A stretch of 64,000 bases of DNA from Thereva unica. Taxonomy: Eukaryota; Arthropoda; Insecta; Diptera; Therevidae. The stretch lies in contig OX465284.1 of the NCBI GenBank assembly GCA_949987705.1, positions 108,359,163-108,423,162 on the forward strand, given 5' to 3'. Shown in pieces: positions 12,014 to 23,400 of this stretch. Position 1 is the first letter of the stretch; every line of letters begins with the position of its first letter. The notes beneath the pieces were generated by a model that saw nothing but the letters and a program-made list of their open reading frames with translations, was not told where the DNA came from and made no database searches. The position numbers and the translations under genes were made by a program.

Positions 12014-12227
12014 TCAGGTCCAAAATAGTGCGGCACAAGCACACAGATGGCCGATAAGGCTTAGTTGTCTATTAATTTCAAATAGTTCTATTGTTCCATT
12101 GGTGCAAAGCATCAGACCTGTCTTTTCCAGGTTTACGTACAACCGCATGGATCTCTCGCTACGCTTTCTAACAGCTATCTTTATAATCTCGCTGATTGTG
12201 GAAAGACATTTTTCGGATACCAGGATC
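12014..12227 (-). pseudogene. Reverse transcriptase fragment (after the ADD box), non-LTR
   Basis: The minus strand reads MVILVSEKCLSTISEIIKIA, then YVNLEKTGLMLCTN. This matches the segment after the YADD box in Jockey/I-like RTs (usual form GKFLSTISEIMxxAL ... GLxVNPxKTELVLFT). The ADD box itself would lie across the junction with the 617-bp inverted-repeat element on the right, and no RT sequence resumes on its far side. On the left it ends at 5S-derived copy 2. It is a 70-residue scrap caught between two repeats. Confidence 0.55.
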
Positions 12228-12844
12228 ACCATAAGGGCCGAAACACATCCAAGCCCGCTTTGAACACATCCAAGCCCAAAGCCAGCTGCAAGCATATCCA
12301 ACCAATGCGTTTAAATGGGATTGAACACATCAAAATTTGTCTCGCAAATTCAGGCCTTGGCAAAGCTGGCCGCAAGGCTCGCCTCTGTCGGAATTCCGGC
12401 AATGCTGGAATTCGAATTCGGCCGAGGCTCTAGTTTTTGCTTTTGACAGTTGAACTTTGAGGTTGATATTTTGTATGCGAGTTTGTATTGAAAATAATTA
12501 AACGAATTAAATACAAAATGTTAGAAAATATCACTGTAAGCAAATAAATAATAATTAAAAAAGTCAACAAATTTTATTTTATTTAAAATGTTTGAAATTT
12601 CACCACATTTACATAATAACAATTAAAAAATAACAATGTAAACAGGCCAAATAATTGTATTTTAAATAATTTTTATATTTTACACTTTTTACGAACCACA
12701 ATGCTCGCTTACAAATTTGACAAATGTGATGAACCGGCCTGATTGTGTTTTGAGTATTCCGCGGACGGCTCTGGAGCTCGCCTCAAGGAAAGCTTCGAGA
12801 GATGAGCTTTAAAGCCAGCCTGGATGTGTTTCGGCCCTAATGGT
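12228..12844. mobile_element. Inverted-repeat transposon, non-autonomous, 617 bp
   Basis: The left end reads ACCATAAGGGCCGAAACACA and continues TCCAAGCCCGCTTT. The reverse complement of the right end reads ACCATTAGGGCCGAAACACA and continues TCCAGGCTGGCTTT, so at least 34 bp match with few differences. The unit GAACACATCCAAGCC occurs twice just inside the left end. The middle is AT-rich and non-coding. No target duplication is obvious, so the superfamily is open. Confidence 0.65.
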
Positions 12845-13653
12845 TTGTATATGCTTTTGTCCTCTCATTCTCCTATTTTTTCAGAAACTTGCCCACAGCC
12901 ATAAGCCATATAAGCAACGTCGAAAGGACTACTCCCTCGTGTGTGCCTCAGCATGTCGCACAGTGGGGCTCGCTCATAGAAGGTTCTGCTCAAAACTGAA
13001 TTTTCAAAATGTGGAAATTTTTCAAAAAAAATTGTATCATCGGAGTTGTAATAATGTATCAGATCACGTGTAAAAATATTAAGTCGCTGACTGCTATGAG
13101 TCATCGAGCGCATGAGCATAAAGTTCATAGTTTAGGCAAAATAATACTTCTGCGAAAAAGGGATGCCAGGGATGATATAAAAACATTAATTTCTAACGTT
13201 TAACGATAAAATCTATGGAAGTGTGTTATGTCGGTGATAAAGCAAGGTATGTAGATTCTTATATAATTTTGTATTATATTATAAGTTCATTGATTTATGA
13301 TACAGGGCTTAAAATTTGTGGTAGTGTGTATTTTTTTGTAGGGGGGTTTTTAAATGACATTTTCTCGAAAACGCGCAAAGTTCTATCGCTAATTTTTTTT
13401 TTGGCAGAATGAGACTCCCTATCTAATGGCAACTCCCAGGTTGAGAAACAATGCTCCATGGTATATCAATCACCGGTAATTATAATAGCAAAAATATTGA
13501 TACAAAAACTGTGGATCACGGCCGACATTTCAGTAATGAATATCACATATACGTGACACTACGAAAATATGCATTCTATCGCTAAAACCCCCAATTTAAT
13601 TAAAAACTATAACAATTTTCTTCCTCTAAAAACCAAATAAATTTTAATATTTC
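12845..13653. other. AT-rich DNA, nothing recognised
   Basis: Short frames only. No element was identified. Confidence 0.45.
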
Positions 13654-14354
13654 TCATAACAAATTAAAAACTTCTGTTGAACAAACAAAAAGATGGTATA
13701 ATATCGCCCTAAAAAACTCTTTTGTAATATAATCAAAATAAAAAAAAAAACATATTAATGCATCCAAGCGTCTTTCTTTGTCAGTGCGCAGCACAGGTGT
13801 TAAATTTTTACAAAGAAAGGTGTTAACAAGCACGTTCGGAATTACTTTTAATTCATAATAAATTTTTAAGTAATATTTTTTGAAAAACCAGACAAAAATT
13901 TCTCCATCGTCTTTCATTGTTAATTTAATTTTCTGGCCTTAAATATAAACAAAAGATTTTTTTAGACCTAATGACAAAAATACTAATGAAATTCTTTTAT
14001 TAATTTTTTTTTCACGTGGATTTTGAGCATTTGTATTATTATTTTCTTTTGTTTACGCTGCATTAACATTTTTGTCATAGTTTCATCGTGTTATTCTTTG
14101 TCATCGAAACGTTTCGTCAAATACTTCACCGTACATCCTAAAGTTTCATCTAATAATTTAGTTTCAGTGTACTTGAAAGGTTTGTTGAAGAACACTTCGA
14201 CATTTCGACTAACTGCGTCAGCGTAGGAATGTAGCCAGCACTGATAAAACGTTAGTAAAACTAACATAGCAATTGTTTCATGGAAATAAACGCTCTCATG
14301 CCCCCACTTCTTTCGTATGGTATAAACTAGGAATTCTTTAATAAACAGAACCAC
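13654..14354 (-). other. Two consecutive AT-rich open frames of unknown nature
   Basis: Two minus-strand frames of 87 residues each follow one another (14354-14091, then 13917-13654) with about 170 bp between. The first has a mixed, protein-like composition (HESVYFHETIAMLVLLTFYQ with a hydrophobic stretch, then polar sequence ending in FDDKE). The second starts in the context AACAATGAAAGAC and is rich in Phe, Tyr and Lys. Neither matches a family I can name. They could be chance frames, part of the neighbouring Helitron, or the remains of an AT-rich invader. I treat them as unsupported genes. Confidence 0.15.
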
Positions 14355-14593
14355 CCGACTTGGGAACGATCTAACACAGTTTGTATTTCCGAACTCCTAC
14401 AGCATCCAAAGTTTTAAGCCTGGGGCTCATGGTCATCTCCTCCAACATTGACTTGACTCTTCGTAACATCAAACCTGTTCCAACGACATGACGAACTGGT
14501 GATTCCTGAGCTTAGAACTAAAAAAACTTTCGGAACTTCTAGGCCCAATCAAATACCTGGCATTTACCACCAAGCATATCTATAATATACAAA

Positions 14594-15100
14594 ACAAAGT
14601 CAGGCCAGGAACGTGAAAGTGAATACGATCGAGATGCATTGAACCAATCAATTGGAGCGAATGTATCACTGTTGAACCCCCAACAGAAGGAAATGTACGA
14701 TACGTTAATGAAGACAATTGATGACGGAAATGGTGGCTTATTTTTCCTCGATGCGTTCGGTGGAACTGAGAAGACATTCCTCATGTCATTGATTTTGCCC
14801 ATTATTTCTACAAGATCCGAAATTACTGTAGCAGTTAATTCCTCTGGGATACCAATCACGTTGCTAGAAGGATGCCGAACGGCTCATTCTGCGTTGAAAT
14901 CACTTTCAAACGACTGAAAAACCGACATGCAATATTGCGAAACACTCAGCAATGGCCAAAGTTAATCAAACTCTGAAAGATCTACGCAATGACTCAAGAT
15001 ATTTTGGAGGCGCAATGATTCTACTATTGTGCGATTTCCGCCAAACAGGCATTCCAAGATCGACCACTGCCGATGAAATATGTACCGAAAATTCCATCAA
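14594..15100 (+). pseudogene. Helitron RepHel helicase fragment (Pif1-like), broken
   Basis: The open frame from about 14594 (no Met needed) reads ERESEYDRDALNQ, then LLNPQQKEMYDTLM and DDGNGGLFFLDAFGGTEKTF, then VAVNSSGIPITLLEG with RTAHSALK. This is the start of the SF1B Pif1-like helicase of eukaryotic Helitrons. The Walker A motif, normally DAPGGTGKTF, has P to F and G to E changes, so ATP binding is probably lost. After a stop at about 14917 another frame continues as NIAKHSAMAK, LKDLRNDSRYFGGAMILL and CDFRQT (usual GDFRQT). The nuclease half and Helitron ends were not found. Confidence 0.8.
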
Positions 15101-16499
15101 CCCATAAACAACATCGCTCTAGAGCTCTTTCGAGTTACTTTTCAGCCCCAAATACAACAATTTTGATTATTAATGTAGCCATTTAGTCAGAAATGGGTCT
15201 GATCGCTGAGCAAAATTATGGCCGAAAACAGTTGATCTCTCTTCATGCTTTTCAACAGCATCGATCTTGAACCAATGCTATTTCGGATGATCGTCCGACT
15301 TCAATTCCTGCACGAATTGAATTTTGCTTCCTTTTATACCAAGATCCATGCGTCAAGTTGTACAATACAATACAATAACCCAAGCTCTTGAGAGCAATGC
15401 CGAAACCATTCATCCATTCGAATCCATAGCTACTGCACGAAAGCAAGCCGGAATTGAGCTTTTGTGGTGCGGCATTCAGTTCATGAGAACGCGCCCTAAT
15501 TAAGCAAGCTGTGCTTCCGCAATGTATATTTCTATTTTACAACTTCACTACTACATTTCACTACCGTAAAAGAAGTAAGCAATGTCTCTCCAACTCGCCT
15601 CATTTACCACGACACACCCTCATATAGTAGGCCATTATTTTTGAAGCGGGACATTTAAAAAAATTGAGGCCTCAGTACAATTTACTACCGCGTAAGGGAT
15701 AAATGTACTGCCTCGTGTAAGTTTGGCTCAACTCTACTTTAGTAGGACGATTATGAGGATCATCATAAGTTGCTCGAACCGCACGAAACACATTCTTTTC
15801 TCTATTACAATTGAAAAATTTGTATACGCTTTGGCGGGTTAAGTCTTTCCATGATGAAATGGCAAACAATACTGAACAAAAATAATATGATAGTTTGAAA
15901 CAACTCACGCGTGATTTGCCATAAAATCCCTACTGAAAAAAGTATCTTTAAATGAATCACCCGTTACAATTCTTTTACTTGGGAAGGTGTTTCAAAAGCT
16001 CTCATTTCCGAATTCGTACAATCTCCAACGTTTCAAATCTGACTCCTGATTCCTTATAACCTAAAATCTGTACTCAAATTCAATCTAAGCTTACTACTAG
16101 ATATTACACAAAACCGGTATTAAGGGCATGATAAGCTGGTAATGCAAAGGATAATTCAATATTTGACAGATGCCATCAAAACAAATTTTGACAGATGTCA
16201 ACAACAACAGGTATGCCAATATGACAAAGATTAACTTTCCCAACCGAAATAAAATTTGATATTTACTACAACATGAATATTTAAGTGCGCCAAACCCGAA
16301 TATGACATATCGCCCCGAAGAATTTCGCTTTGACACAATTTTTGAATTGGATTTAATCTAAAATTACACCAAAAAATTAATATTTCACAAAAGACAAATC
16401 GCTGCTGCGAGCAGCCACCAGCCAATCTCCGCGAGGCTAGTCTGTCATAAAGCGCGAACAAGAAGAAGGCGTCAAATAAATCAAACTCATCGCCATCAT
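15101..16499. other. AT-rich DNA, nothing recognised
   Basis: Parts just after 15100 may be further decayed Helitron, but I could not align them. The remainder shows no element or gene. Confidence 0.4.
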
Positions 16500-17560
16500 C
16501 ATTAATTCAGTATCAACAACACCCGCACTTGATCCGCCACCAAAAAGATGAGAGACGTAAATTCGTTATTTTTTTGTTGTTTTGTTTTTCGCTTCGATCA
16601 TCCAAATTCCAAAACGACAAGAACATTAACAACGCTAGGCACAACCCAAGAAACAAGGGACATATTGAAATACGTCGTCATCAGCGTCGTCAGCGCTTTG
16701 AATACTTCAGCAGAATCGTTCGCCGAATCTATTGATGCCACTTTCTACGAGATTTCGTCCACGACCAATGGATTTGGCGGATTGGAGATTGGACCGCATG
16801 GAGCAAGGGGGCGCCCCATCATCCCTAAAATAAAAATTTATGAATCAGCATCGAAGCGGCGCTCCGCATTAGCACAGTAACCCCATTTTTTGCGGGAGGG
16901 GCGGCAGTGGGTTCGTATTTCGGCCGGGCGGTGGTGGCAAATTGAATTGAGGATGATTTAAAGTCGCCTGTCGGAAGCTGCCAATCAGTAAAATTAGATC
17001 GAGACGTCACCTGTGGCGTTCGTTATATTTCAGCGAAAAAAAATTGTTTCGTCGATAATTGATTTTTCGTGTCGACAAAATTTTCGATTATTTCTCGCAT
17101 TTGTTACACGGAAAAGTTTATCGCGTCTTCGGTACAAGACAGAGGAGAAACACGAAGTGGAGGGGGAAACTTATTGCAAGAAAAGCATTAAGTGAAGAAC
17201 TGGATAAAAACGGCGAAAACCAGCGGCGAGAGAAAATCTTCTGGAAATGGGAAAAATATTTGTTATGTTTCCAGCAGGAAAAAATCTCACTTTTGTCGGG
17301 GAGGGGAGGAAGGGGCAAGAAGTCAATCAATCTCTCCTCGCATTTTGATATGTCGGAAAACGTGTTTTGCACCAAGAAACGCAATCGTAATCTCAAGATG
17401 GGCAAAAACCCAGAAATTGAAGACATCATCGCCAATCCCAGGCCGTGAGAAGAGTTGACTCACGCGGAAAGTTATAAAACCCGCGATGTGCATCTGGCTG
17501 GTGGTGGGTACTCCGCCACCACCGCTGCAGCCGCCATGCATTGAGTGATTTCGTCATGTC
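16500..17560. other. Unique block with overlapping open frames
   Basis: Frames are open on both strands (16548-16880 plus; 17059-17448 plus; 17118-17435 minus; 17426-17707 minus), shadowing each other with no motif. GC-rich segments at 16780-16930 and 17490-17540 alternate with A-rich ones. The appearance is that of unique fly non-coding DNA, possibly regulatory. Confidence 0.25.
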
Positions 17561-18000
17561 ACCGGAAGCATTCCAGATGTGCTTTTCGCTGATGATGCTT
17601 TGATGCATCTTGAACGAGCGGTGCTGATGCGGAAAATTCGGGGTGAAAATTATAAAAAAAATATCGTAAAAAGAACCGGGAAAGCAACATGTGGGAGTCA
17701 ATACCAAATCGCCGTAAACAATCCCGAAACATTTAATGGCGGTTGTATGACCTTGTTTTGAGAACGCATTGCAGCTTGTAGTGGAAAGATTTTAATCCAA
17801 GATCGAGTATTTTTTATTATTATTAATCCACCAAATCCATCCGTGATAATATCCGATAGTTTTTTTTGGTGGTGTGGATTTATCTCGATGTATGTGGAGT
17901 GGAGGTATGTATCTAAGACCAAGGTTGATTTCTGTGATAAGTAACACGAGATTAATTCAAGATTTTTGGTTGAGGATTTTGAGATTGAGAAACATTTCCT
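17561..18000. other. Unique DNA, nothing recognised
   Basis: No motif or element end was found before the non-LTR relic begins at about 18000. Confidence 0.4.
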
Positions 18001-19430
18001 TTATGTGAATTTAAAACGGCATAACGCCGGTGTTTGTAATTCAGTTTTGTTGTTTATGTTTAGTGATTGATTAATACAGGGTCTTTCGAGAGTAGGTGTC
18101 ATTTTAAGACTATCAGGGACTTGGAAGTTCACCTTGAGTTGCCACAGAAAGGTTTGGAGCCCTTGATTAGTACTAAGGGTCGGTTTCGCGAGCTTGTACG
18201 CAGACTTATTGCCCTCGACAGCCAATTGGTCATGGACATAGCAGAGGCACCCTATTTTTCTTGAACAGGCTCTGGAGTACGTCAAAGCACCCCACAATTT
18301 CCATAATGAGAGTGACTTGCATGCAGCTTGAATGTCCGAAAAACTTGGGGCCTTTCAAACCTATCTCAAGATTAAGCCTAGCCTAAGTCTAAATGGCATA
18401 TATTTCAATCTAGAAAACATAGTGCCACCTACACATTGCCATCGACACCTAGGAATTGGATCCTGCCCCGAGTAAAAACCCCTTTTAAGGGGCGTATGAT
18501 GGCCATACGGTTGTTAACCATTTTTAACGGGCGCACATACGGCCCCACGACGTCCAAATTTGACCAAAAGATTTAAATGGCCGAGTATTGATCTGGTCAC
18601 ACGGGCATACGACGACAAATTTGAGGCAAAAAGTGGGCCTTCTAACAAACAATCTACTGATGCCCTGCATAAGGCCGAGGGCTATGTTTGAATCGCGGCC
18701 GGTGCTTGCCCGTTGTAAGGTCATTTTTTATTGTTATTCGGGACGACACCAGCCCCTAAATCACGTTCCATTTTTGACTCATCAGTGAACCAGTAGAGAT
18801 TTCTTGGACACCCAGGAAGGAATAATCGTCCTGGATTTCTTTGGAAACCGCAGTTCACAAAGTATATGGTCGAAAAAGCGGAAAATTTGAATGTGTGCAA
18901 TACCATTAGGGACTGCTTTGGCCCAAACCGATGAGATTTGATTTTTCAAGGCGGGTTTCCATGCATAGCAGCTGTGGGACAAGTCCTCTAGTAATGAAAG
19001 GGCAAGCAAGTCATTGCAGTCTGCTGCACTTGGGATTCGCCGTCCACCTGTTTGTTCTTGGGCCGCCAAGCTACACCACTTGTGATGTAAGACCCCATGT
19101 CTTATGTAAAAGCCTTTTAAAGTGCCATATAGCACTAGTGGCTTTACTGATAGTGTCCAGTTAAGCATTTCAGTTTAGAGTCTTTGAACCAGGATTACTC
19201 CCAGATATTTAACTGCGTCTGAGTACTCAACTGTCGTGGCCTTGATGCAAATACGACCTAGGTCCAACTTTTAACATTTCGAAAAAGGGCCCACCATGGC
19301 TTCATTTGGATTTATTGATAGGCCCCCCCGTGGTTCACCATCTTTGATCTTCTCGTGACCTCTTTAATGATCAAATCAAACTTCGCCGGGACAATGATGG
19401 TAAGATCATCGATGATATCGAATTGACATT
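18001..19430 (-). pseudogene. Non-LTR ORF2 relic: RT C-terminal part and RNase H
   Basis: Reading the minus strand from 19430, frames give DDLTIIVPAKFDLIIKEVTR (ADD box, Y lost), then INPNEAMVGPF and DAVKYLGVIL, the RT palm end and thumb of I/Jockey-like elements. At about 18830 comes WFTDESKMERDLGAGVV, the first RNase H strand (usual YTDGSKMxxGxGAGV), and at about 18200-18260 AVEGNKSAYKLAK, the last RNase H block (usual VxGNExADxLAK). Several stops and frameshifts separate these pieces. The order and strand fit the endonuclease part at 20020-21090, so both probably belong to one element now split by a SINE and a MITE. Confidence 0.7.
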
Positions 19431-19555
19431 CCAGTACAGGGGACTGAACTCAACTTAGGATTTCCACTCTAGGCTCCTGTGCTGAAGTTCGTAATTCGCC
19501 TGAAATATCTCTTTCTTCCACTCGAACGACTTGTCAGTACAGGGGCCAATGGGCA
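19431..19555. mobile_element. MITE copy related to the element at 47645-47869
   Basis: The segment shares ACTGAACTCAACTTAG, CCTGTGCTGAAGTTCG, AATTCGCCTGAA and a final ACAGGGGCCAATG with the right half of the 47.6-47.9 kb element (CCAAACTCAACTTAG, AATTCGACTGAA, ACAGGGGACAATG). It lies between the RT remnant and the poly(T) of the SINE. Which of them inserted into which cannot be settled. Confidence 0.5.
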
Positions 19556-19562
19556 TATACGA

Positions 19563-20019
19563 TTTTTTTTTTTTTTTTTTATGTGACAGACTAGAGGCTT
19601 AGGGAAAGTCCCTTTGTACTGTCGACAATCTATTTTATTCGTATAGAGTGCAATGTCGAACAGCAGCTCTAGCCGGAAGATAGACAGAAGAGAAGGAAGT
19701 AACTGTCACAACCTAGCCGCGATATTTTATTCCACCTACTCACAACCATTTCGCGACTCTGACATCGGGGCGTCGAGAACAACTCGCTGGAGTGTTATGC
19801 CTCCTGAAACGAGTTGAATCTCATCAACCAACCGATGGCATGCGCTTGGTGGAGCGGGGAAGGACTAGGAAGGACAGGGGAATCAGGAATGTAAAGAGGG
19901 AAGAAGAAAGAAGGAAAGTTAGGTGGGAAAGGCGAAGGACCGTGGCACCACCGGGATTCGAACCCGGGACCTCTGGGGATAGCAGTCAGGCGCCTTACCT
20001 CTAGACTACCGAGACCCCT
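19563..20019 (-). mobile_element. tRNA-derived SINE, full length
   Basis: On the minus strand the head reads GGGGTCTCGGTAGTCTAGAG, then GTAAGGCGCC (A-box region) and GGTCCCGGGTTCGAATCCCG (B box). The body is CT-rich, then carries ATGCCATCGGTTGGTTGATG, AACTCGTTTCAGGAGGCATA and AGCTGCTGTTCGACA, ending in poly(A) (poly(T) at 19563-19580 on the plus strand). The copy at 35564-35994 has the same layout in the opposite orientation. The tRNA-like head would give a type 2 Pol III promoter. The element sits inside a non-LTR relic. Confidence 0.85.
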
Positions 20020-21090
20020 GATTTAGGTAGTCCGGGCTTCGATGGTGCTACGAGTGTTCCCAGCATCAAAGAGATAAGTGGTCTGGAGGCTTGACCCTGG
20101 AACGTGCTCGGTGCAGGTACCTTAAAGTTTCTTCATGGTTAGAGGTTTAGAAGCCATCCTTATTTTTTGATAATGCCTACTCCGTTGAAGGAGTCTTTGG
20201 AAACTGGCTTCTAGAGTTTAGCCGTCTCTGGTAGAGTCTGCGGATTCGCACAAGGCAATTTTTTGGAATTGTCTTAACTTCTTGTTGTACGCTGTTAGGG
20301 TGAACCTATATTCTTTCCAACCCCACAATGTCGAAGCTTATATGCAGATAATCCGACAGTTTTCAATCTTATCCGAGAGGAGCCTTTTAGTGAGGCTGAT
20401 GTCCCGCATCTGCTCCTTTCTAGCAGTCACAAAAGTAGATTTGCAATATCTATGTAACTCATAACGAGAAATTCAAGGGAACCCTCATCCTTTTCGTTTA
20501 CACCGGTACTCCCCCAAATCGAGTGGTGGGCATTTGCATCACAGCCGATGACGAAATGCCGGTTTGTATTGCGACAGAACTAGGTCAGTTATGGAATTTC
20601 CTGGGGTGGCACTCTTGCTACATCCCCGGAAAGTAGGCGAACGCAAGGACGGTTCCTGGCTCCCGTTGGTTGTGGGAACCGCTATCGAGATGGCTACTAG
20701 ATCTCTAGAGATAAAGTTCGTAATGGGGAGATAAGTGTGACATGATTGTCGATTGCAGGTTCGTCATCCGATAGCCTTTTGGCCAAGGAGACGACATTAC
20801 TGCAGTCCTCGGTTTCACCTTTTGGTCTGCGCGTCAGCAAACGATTCCTGCCCATGTGGTTGCTTCGTTAGAGAATCCTTTTCCTTGGGAATCTGCCTGA
20901 TGTGGAAGCATCGATTGGTGATTTTCCCCTTCAGACTAATCAACTTAGCTATGGAAGCGCTGCCCACTATCATGACCAAGTGAAGAATGTTATCATTTAC
21001 CCGCCTCTGGAACACTTTCCACTTGTTGGCGGTAGCCGAGTTTATTATTACCTATTTCCACCAGAGTATTATCAAGAACGCTCTTGCCCT
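20020..21090 (-). pseudogene. Non-LTR ORF2 relic: APE-type endonuclease and linker
   Basis: Minus-strand frames read FVIGCDANAHH-like sequence at about 20490-20560 (GCDANAHHSIWG in one frame, changing to NEKDEGSLEFL), then TFVTARKE and RDISLTKRLLSDKIE. This is the later part of the apurinic-type endonuclease of I/Jockey-related elements, which nicks the target DNA; Asp-Ala-Asn and the His pair are catalytic-region residues. Upstream (20560-20760) PTTNGSQEPS resembles the middle of the domain. Downstream (20020-20270) is the endonuclease-RT linker. The RT core is missing before the SINE, so the element had lost it by deletion or it was never copied here. Confidence 0.6.
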
Positions 21091-21830
21091 TAATCTAGGA
21101 GACGTTTCTTTTTACCCATTCTACTGTGTCAAGTTTTGAGCAGACTAACAGCAGCCAGCTTCTTCTTTGGAAGCTTTCCTCGAACGACTTTCCTTGCTTA
21201 GTTAGTGTTACATTAGAGTGGTCCTCGTAGAAATTCCTCGTTAGCAACAAGAAGCCAATCGGCATCTTAGCTTTAATACTTAAAAATCCTCTGAAAATAT
21301 GATTTTTCACCTTTTTTGATTCCACTAATTTTTTATGACACATCAAATATTCTCGTAAAAATAAACAAAAACAACAAAAAATGTCTTTTTACGTTAAGTG
21401 TAAAAACGTCAAGAAATATTAAACTGCAGTTTTCAAACGACCTCGAAGTGCGGCGCCCATATTCCCCAATACCACCACACACCAAGAGAGACACATAAAA
21501 AAACATTGTTTAACATCTGGCAACCCGAAAAAATACCTGTAAAATAATATTTAAATCTCGCTACAGGCCCAGTTGGAATAAGAAGAAAACGAAAAAAAAA
21601 TAATGCAAATTTTTTGACAGTTTGATCAATCAACGCACACACATAAACATAAAATTCGCATAAACGTCATGTACGCACCTGTTGAATCGTACCAACAGGC
21701 AAAAACAAAAAGAAGAAAGAAACAACAACAAAAAAAAGCTCACGATCACTTTTGGGTGTGGTAGTAGAAGTGACAGTCTGGTTATATGTATATATGACGG
21801 ATGGAAGGAGGCTGAGGTGATCTGGCGTCA
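21091..21830 (-). other. Probable start of intron 1 of the candidate gene, with AT-rich DNA
   Basis: If the exon at 21837-21956 is real, this is the beginning of its first coding intron. The stretch near 21095-21346 carries an open minus frame that may be the last of the non-LTR element upstream of its endonuclease; no motif confirms it. Confidence 0.3.
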
Positions 21831-21836
21831 ACTTAC

Positions 21837-21956
21837 CTTTGCACACATAAGCAGAAGACCAATAAGTGTGGCAGCAACAGTCGATGTAGTTGTGGTCCGA
21901 CCAGATCTTGAGGCAGGTTGAGGTAATCCCAGCAGCGGACGACATTTCGTAGGCAT
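21837..21956 (-). CDS. Candidate first coding exon of a secreted or membrane protein
   Basis: The minus strand has ATG at 21956 in the context CCAAAATGCC, close to the fly translation-start consensus, with an in-frame stop 14 codons upstream. The 40-codon frame starts MPTKCRPLLGLP, continues with basic and Thr/Ser-rich sequence (SRSGRTTTTSTV) and ends in a hydrophobic run, AATLIGLLLMCAK. It stops exactly at AAAG/GTAAGT, a near-perfect 5' splice site in phase 0. A hydrophobic signal sequence ending near an intron is common in insect genes for secreted and cell-surface proteins. I do not recognise the gene, and downstream exons, expected at lower coordinates, were not found. The main doubt is that 40 codons is short. 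Confidence 0.5.
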
Positions 21957-23400
21957 TTTGGATTTGGATTTTCCTGTCGTTCCCCGCGAGCGTGGCTTTT
22001 AATCCAGAAAAAGAAAGCTTTGATATGCGATGGTTCCTTAAGTAACGGTTGCTTTAAGTAGATTTGCGCGATTTTTTTCCTCCACAGGCTTCACTGCAGC
22101 AGCGGAAGCACGTGTGTGTTGGTTGGTATTTTTGATATTGAGAGTGCGTGCGTGTTTCGGTGTGTGCGTGTGTATTTGCAAAGTGCAAGTTTCGATCTTT
22201 TATTTTATTTTCTCTGTTTTGTACAATTAGAAGAGCGTGCGCACACACATACAGGTGGATATATCTAGCAGTAGTAGGAGCTGCAGCAGCAGGTCAGAAA
22301 GGTGCCCCAAAGGTGTGCGCGGTTCAAGTTACGGTAAACGTTGCAATGGTAAAATTCCGCGCTTACACACACACGCAAAAAAGAATTATATATATATGTG
22401 AAATACAAGGAGCGCAGCTAGCTCCTAGCACCACTATTTTGTGGCTGATACTTGTTGATGATGAAGAAGGTTTTCGTCGGTGATGCTCCAGCAGCAGCAA
22501 CAGCAGCAAACGGTTTACTGGACGCGATCGGTTTTCGCTGCAGCGAAAGAGTCTCAAGGGCAAACGGTCCCGCGGAAGACCCCAGTTTCTGTCGCATTTT
22601 GCATTGCAGCACGCCTAAGCAGACATCACCACCACACCACGGATCTTGTCACAATTACCGATCGGCACTTGGCAGCACTTTACATTTCCCTCCGCCCCGT
22701 TTCTTAGTGTTCCTAGGCGCTAGTAGCAAAGCTAAAATTCGAGTAGATCTCCCCCCTCTTATTCTCCTGCAGCACACACCCCGCGAAAACTTTGCGATTT
22801 CACTTTTATATTTGGCACTATTTCTGCGAGGATCTTGCAGCACTAACACACGCTCAGCAACGATCAGTATCGCAAAAGGACAGGTTGCTGAGGCTTTGCA
22901 CCACCACTACACTTGTGCACCGCGCAAACTATATAATATATATGTATAAAAACACACACGGAACACCTTTTGTGCGGCGCGGGGAAAGCGGGGCAGCGAA
23001 CTGATGAAGAAATCCGCGTACGCAGAACAAGAAAAACTCGGCGGGGATTTTGGCACCGATCGAGACTTTGGCCCGAGTGTAAATGGCACGGGTTCTAAAC
23101 CACACTAAGGTAGTACAAAAAAAACGGTCAACAATTTTCGATTACGTGTGGTGAGCGCACATCACAGAAGCGGACGTAAACAAACTTTCACCTTTTATCC
23201 TGGTGCGACTTTTGGACCACTTTCGAATCGTTTCTTACACTTTTTCCCTCCCGTCTTATTCTATTTTTTTTTTTGGGTAAGCTTTTATCACTGAAAAACA
23301 CAACCGGAACGACGACGACGACGCAACGACCGCTCTCACCACGGGTTTTCACTCGAATGAGCGGCGGTGGCACTTCGAGGCGGAAGGTACCTGACTTTCA
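21957..23400 (-). promoter_or_regulatory. Probable 5' leader and promoter region of the candidate exon
   Basis: The stretch upstream of the candidate ATG is non-repetitive and rich in microsatellites typical of fly leaders: GTGT/CGTGTG tracts at 22110-22180, a CAGCAG run at 22487-22510, ACACAC near 22365, an AT run at 22388-22398 and a GAC run at 23309-23325. A TATATAG-like word lies on the minus strand near 22930. Frames within it (for example 22452-22949 plus) have no motifs. No transcription start can be fixed, and a non-coding first exon with an intron is also possible. Confidence 0.3.

Noticed and set aside
16529..16880. Two overlapping plus-strand frames as a gene
   Set aside because: They overlap in different frames, lack motifs and splice signals, and fit composition-driven openness.
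22480..22707. Polyglutamine protein start
   Set aside because: The Gln run is a CAG microsatellite, and the rest of the frame has no protein character.
22452..22949. 165-residue plus-strand frame in the probable leader region
   Set aside because: No motif, composed largely of microsatellite translation, and contradicted by the minus-strand exon signals nearby.
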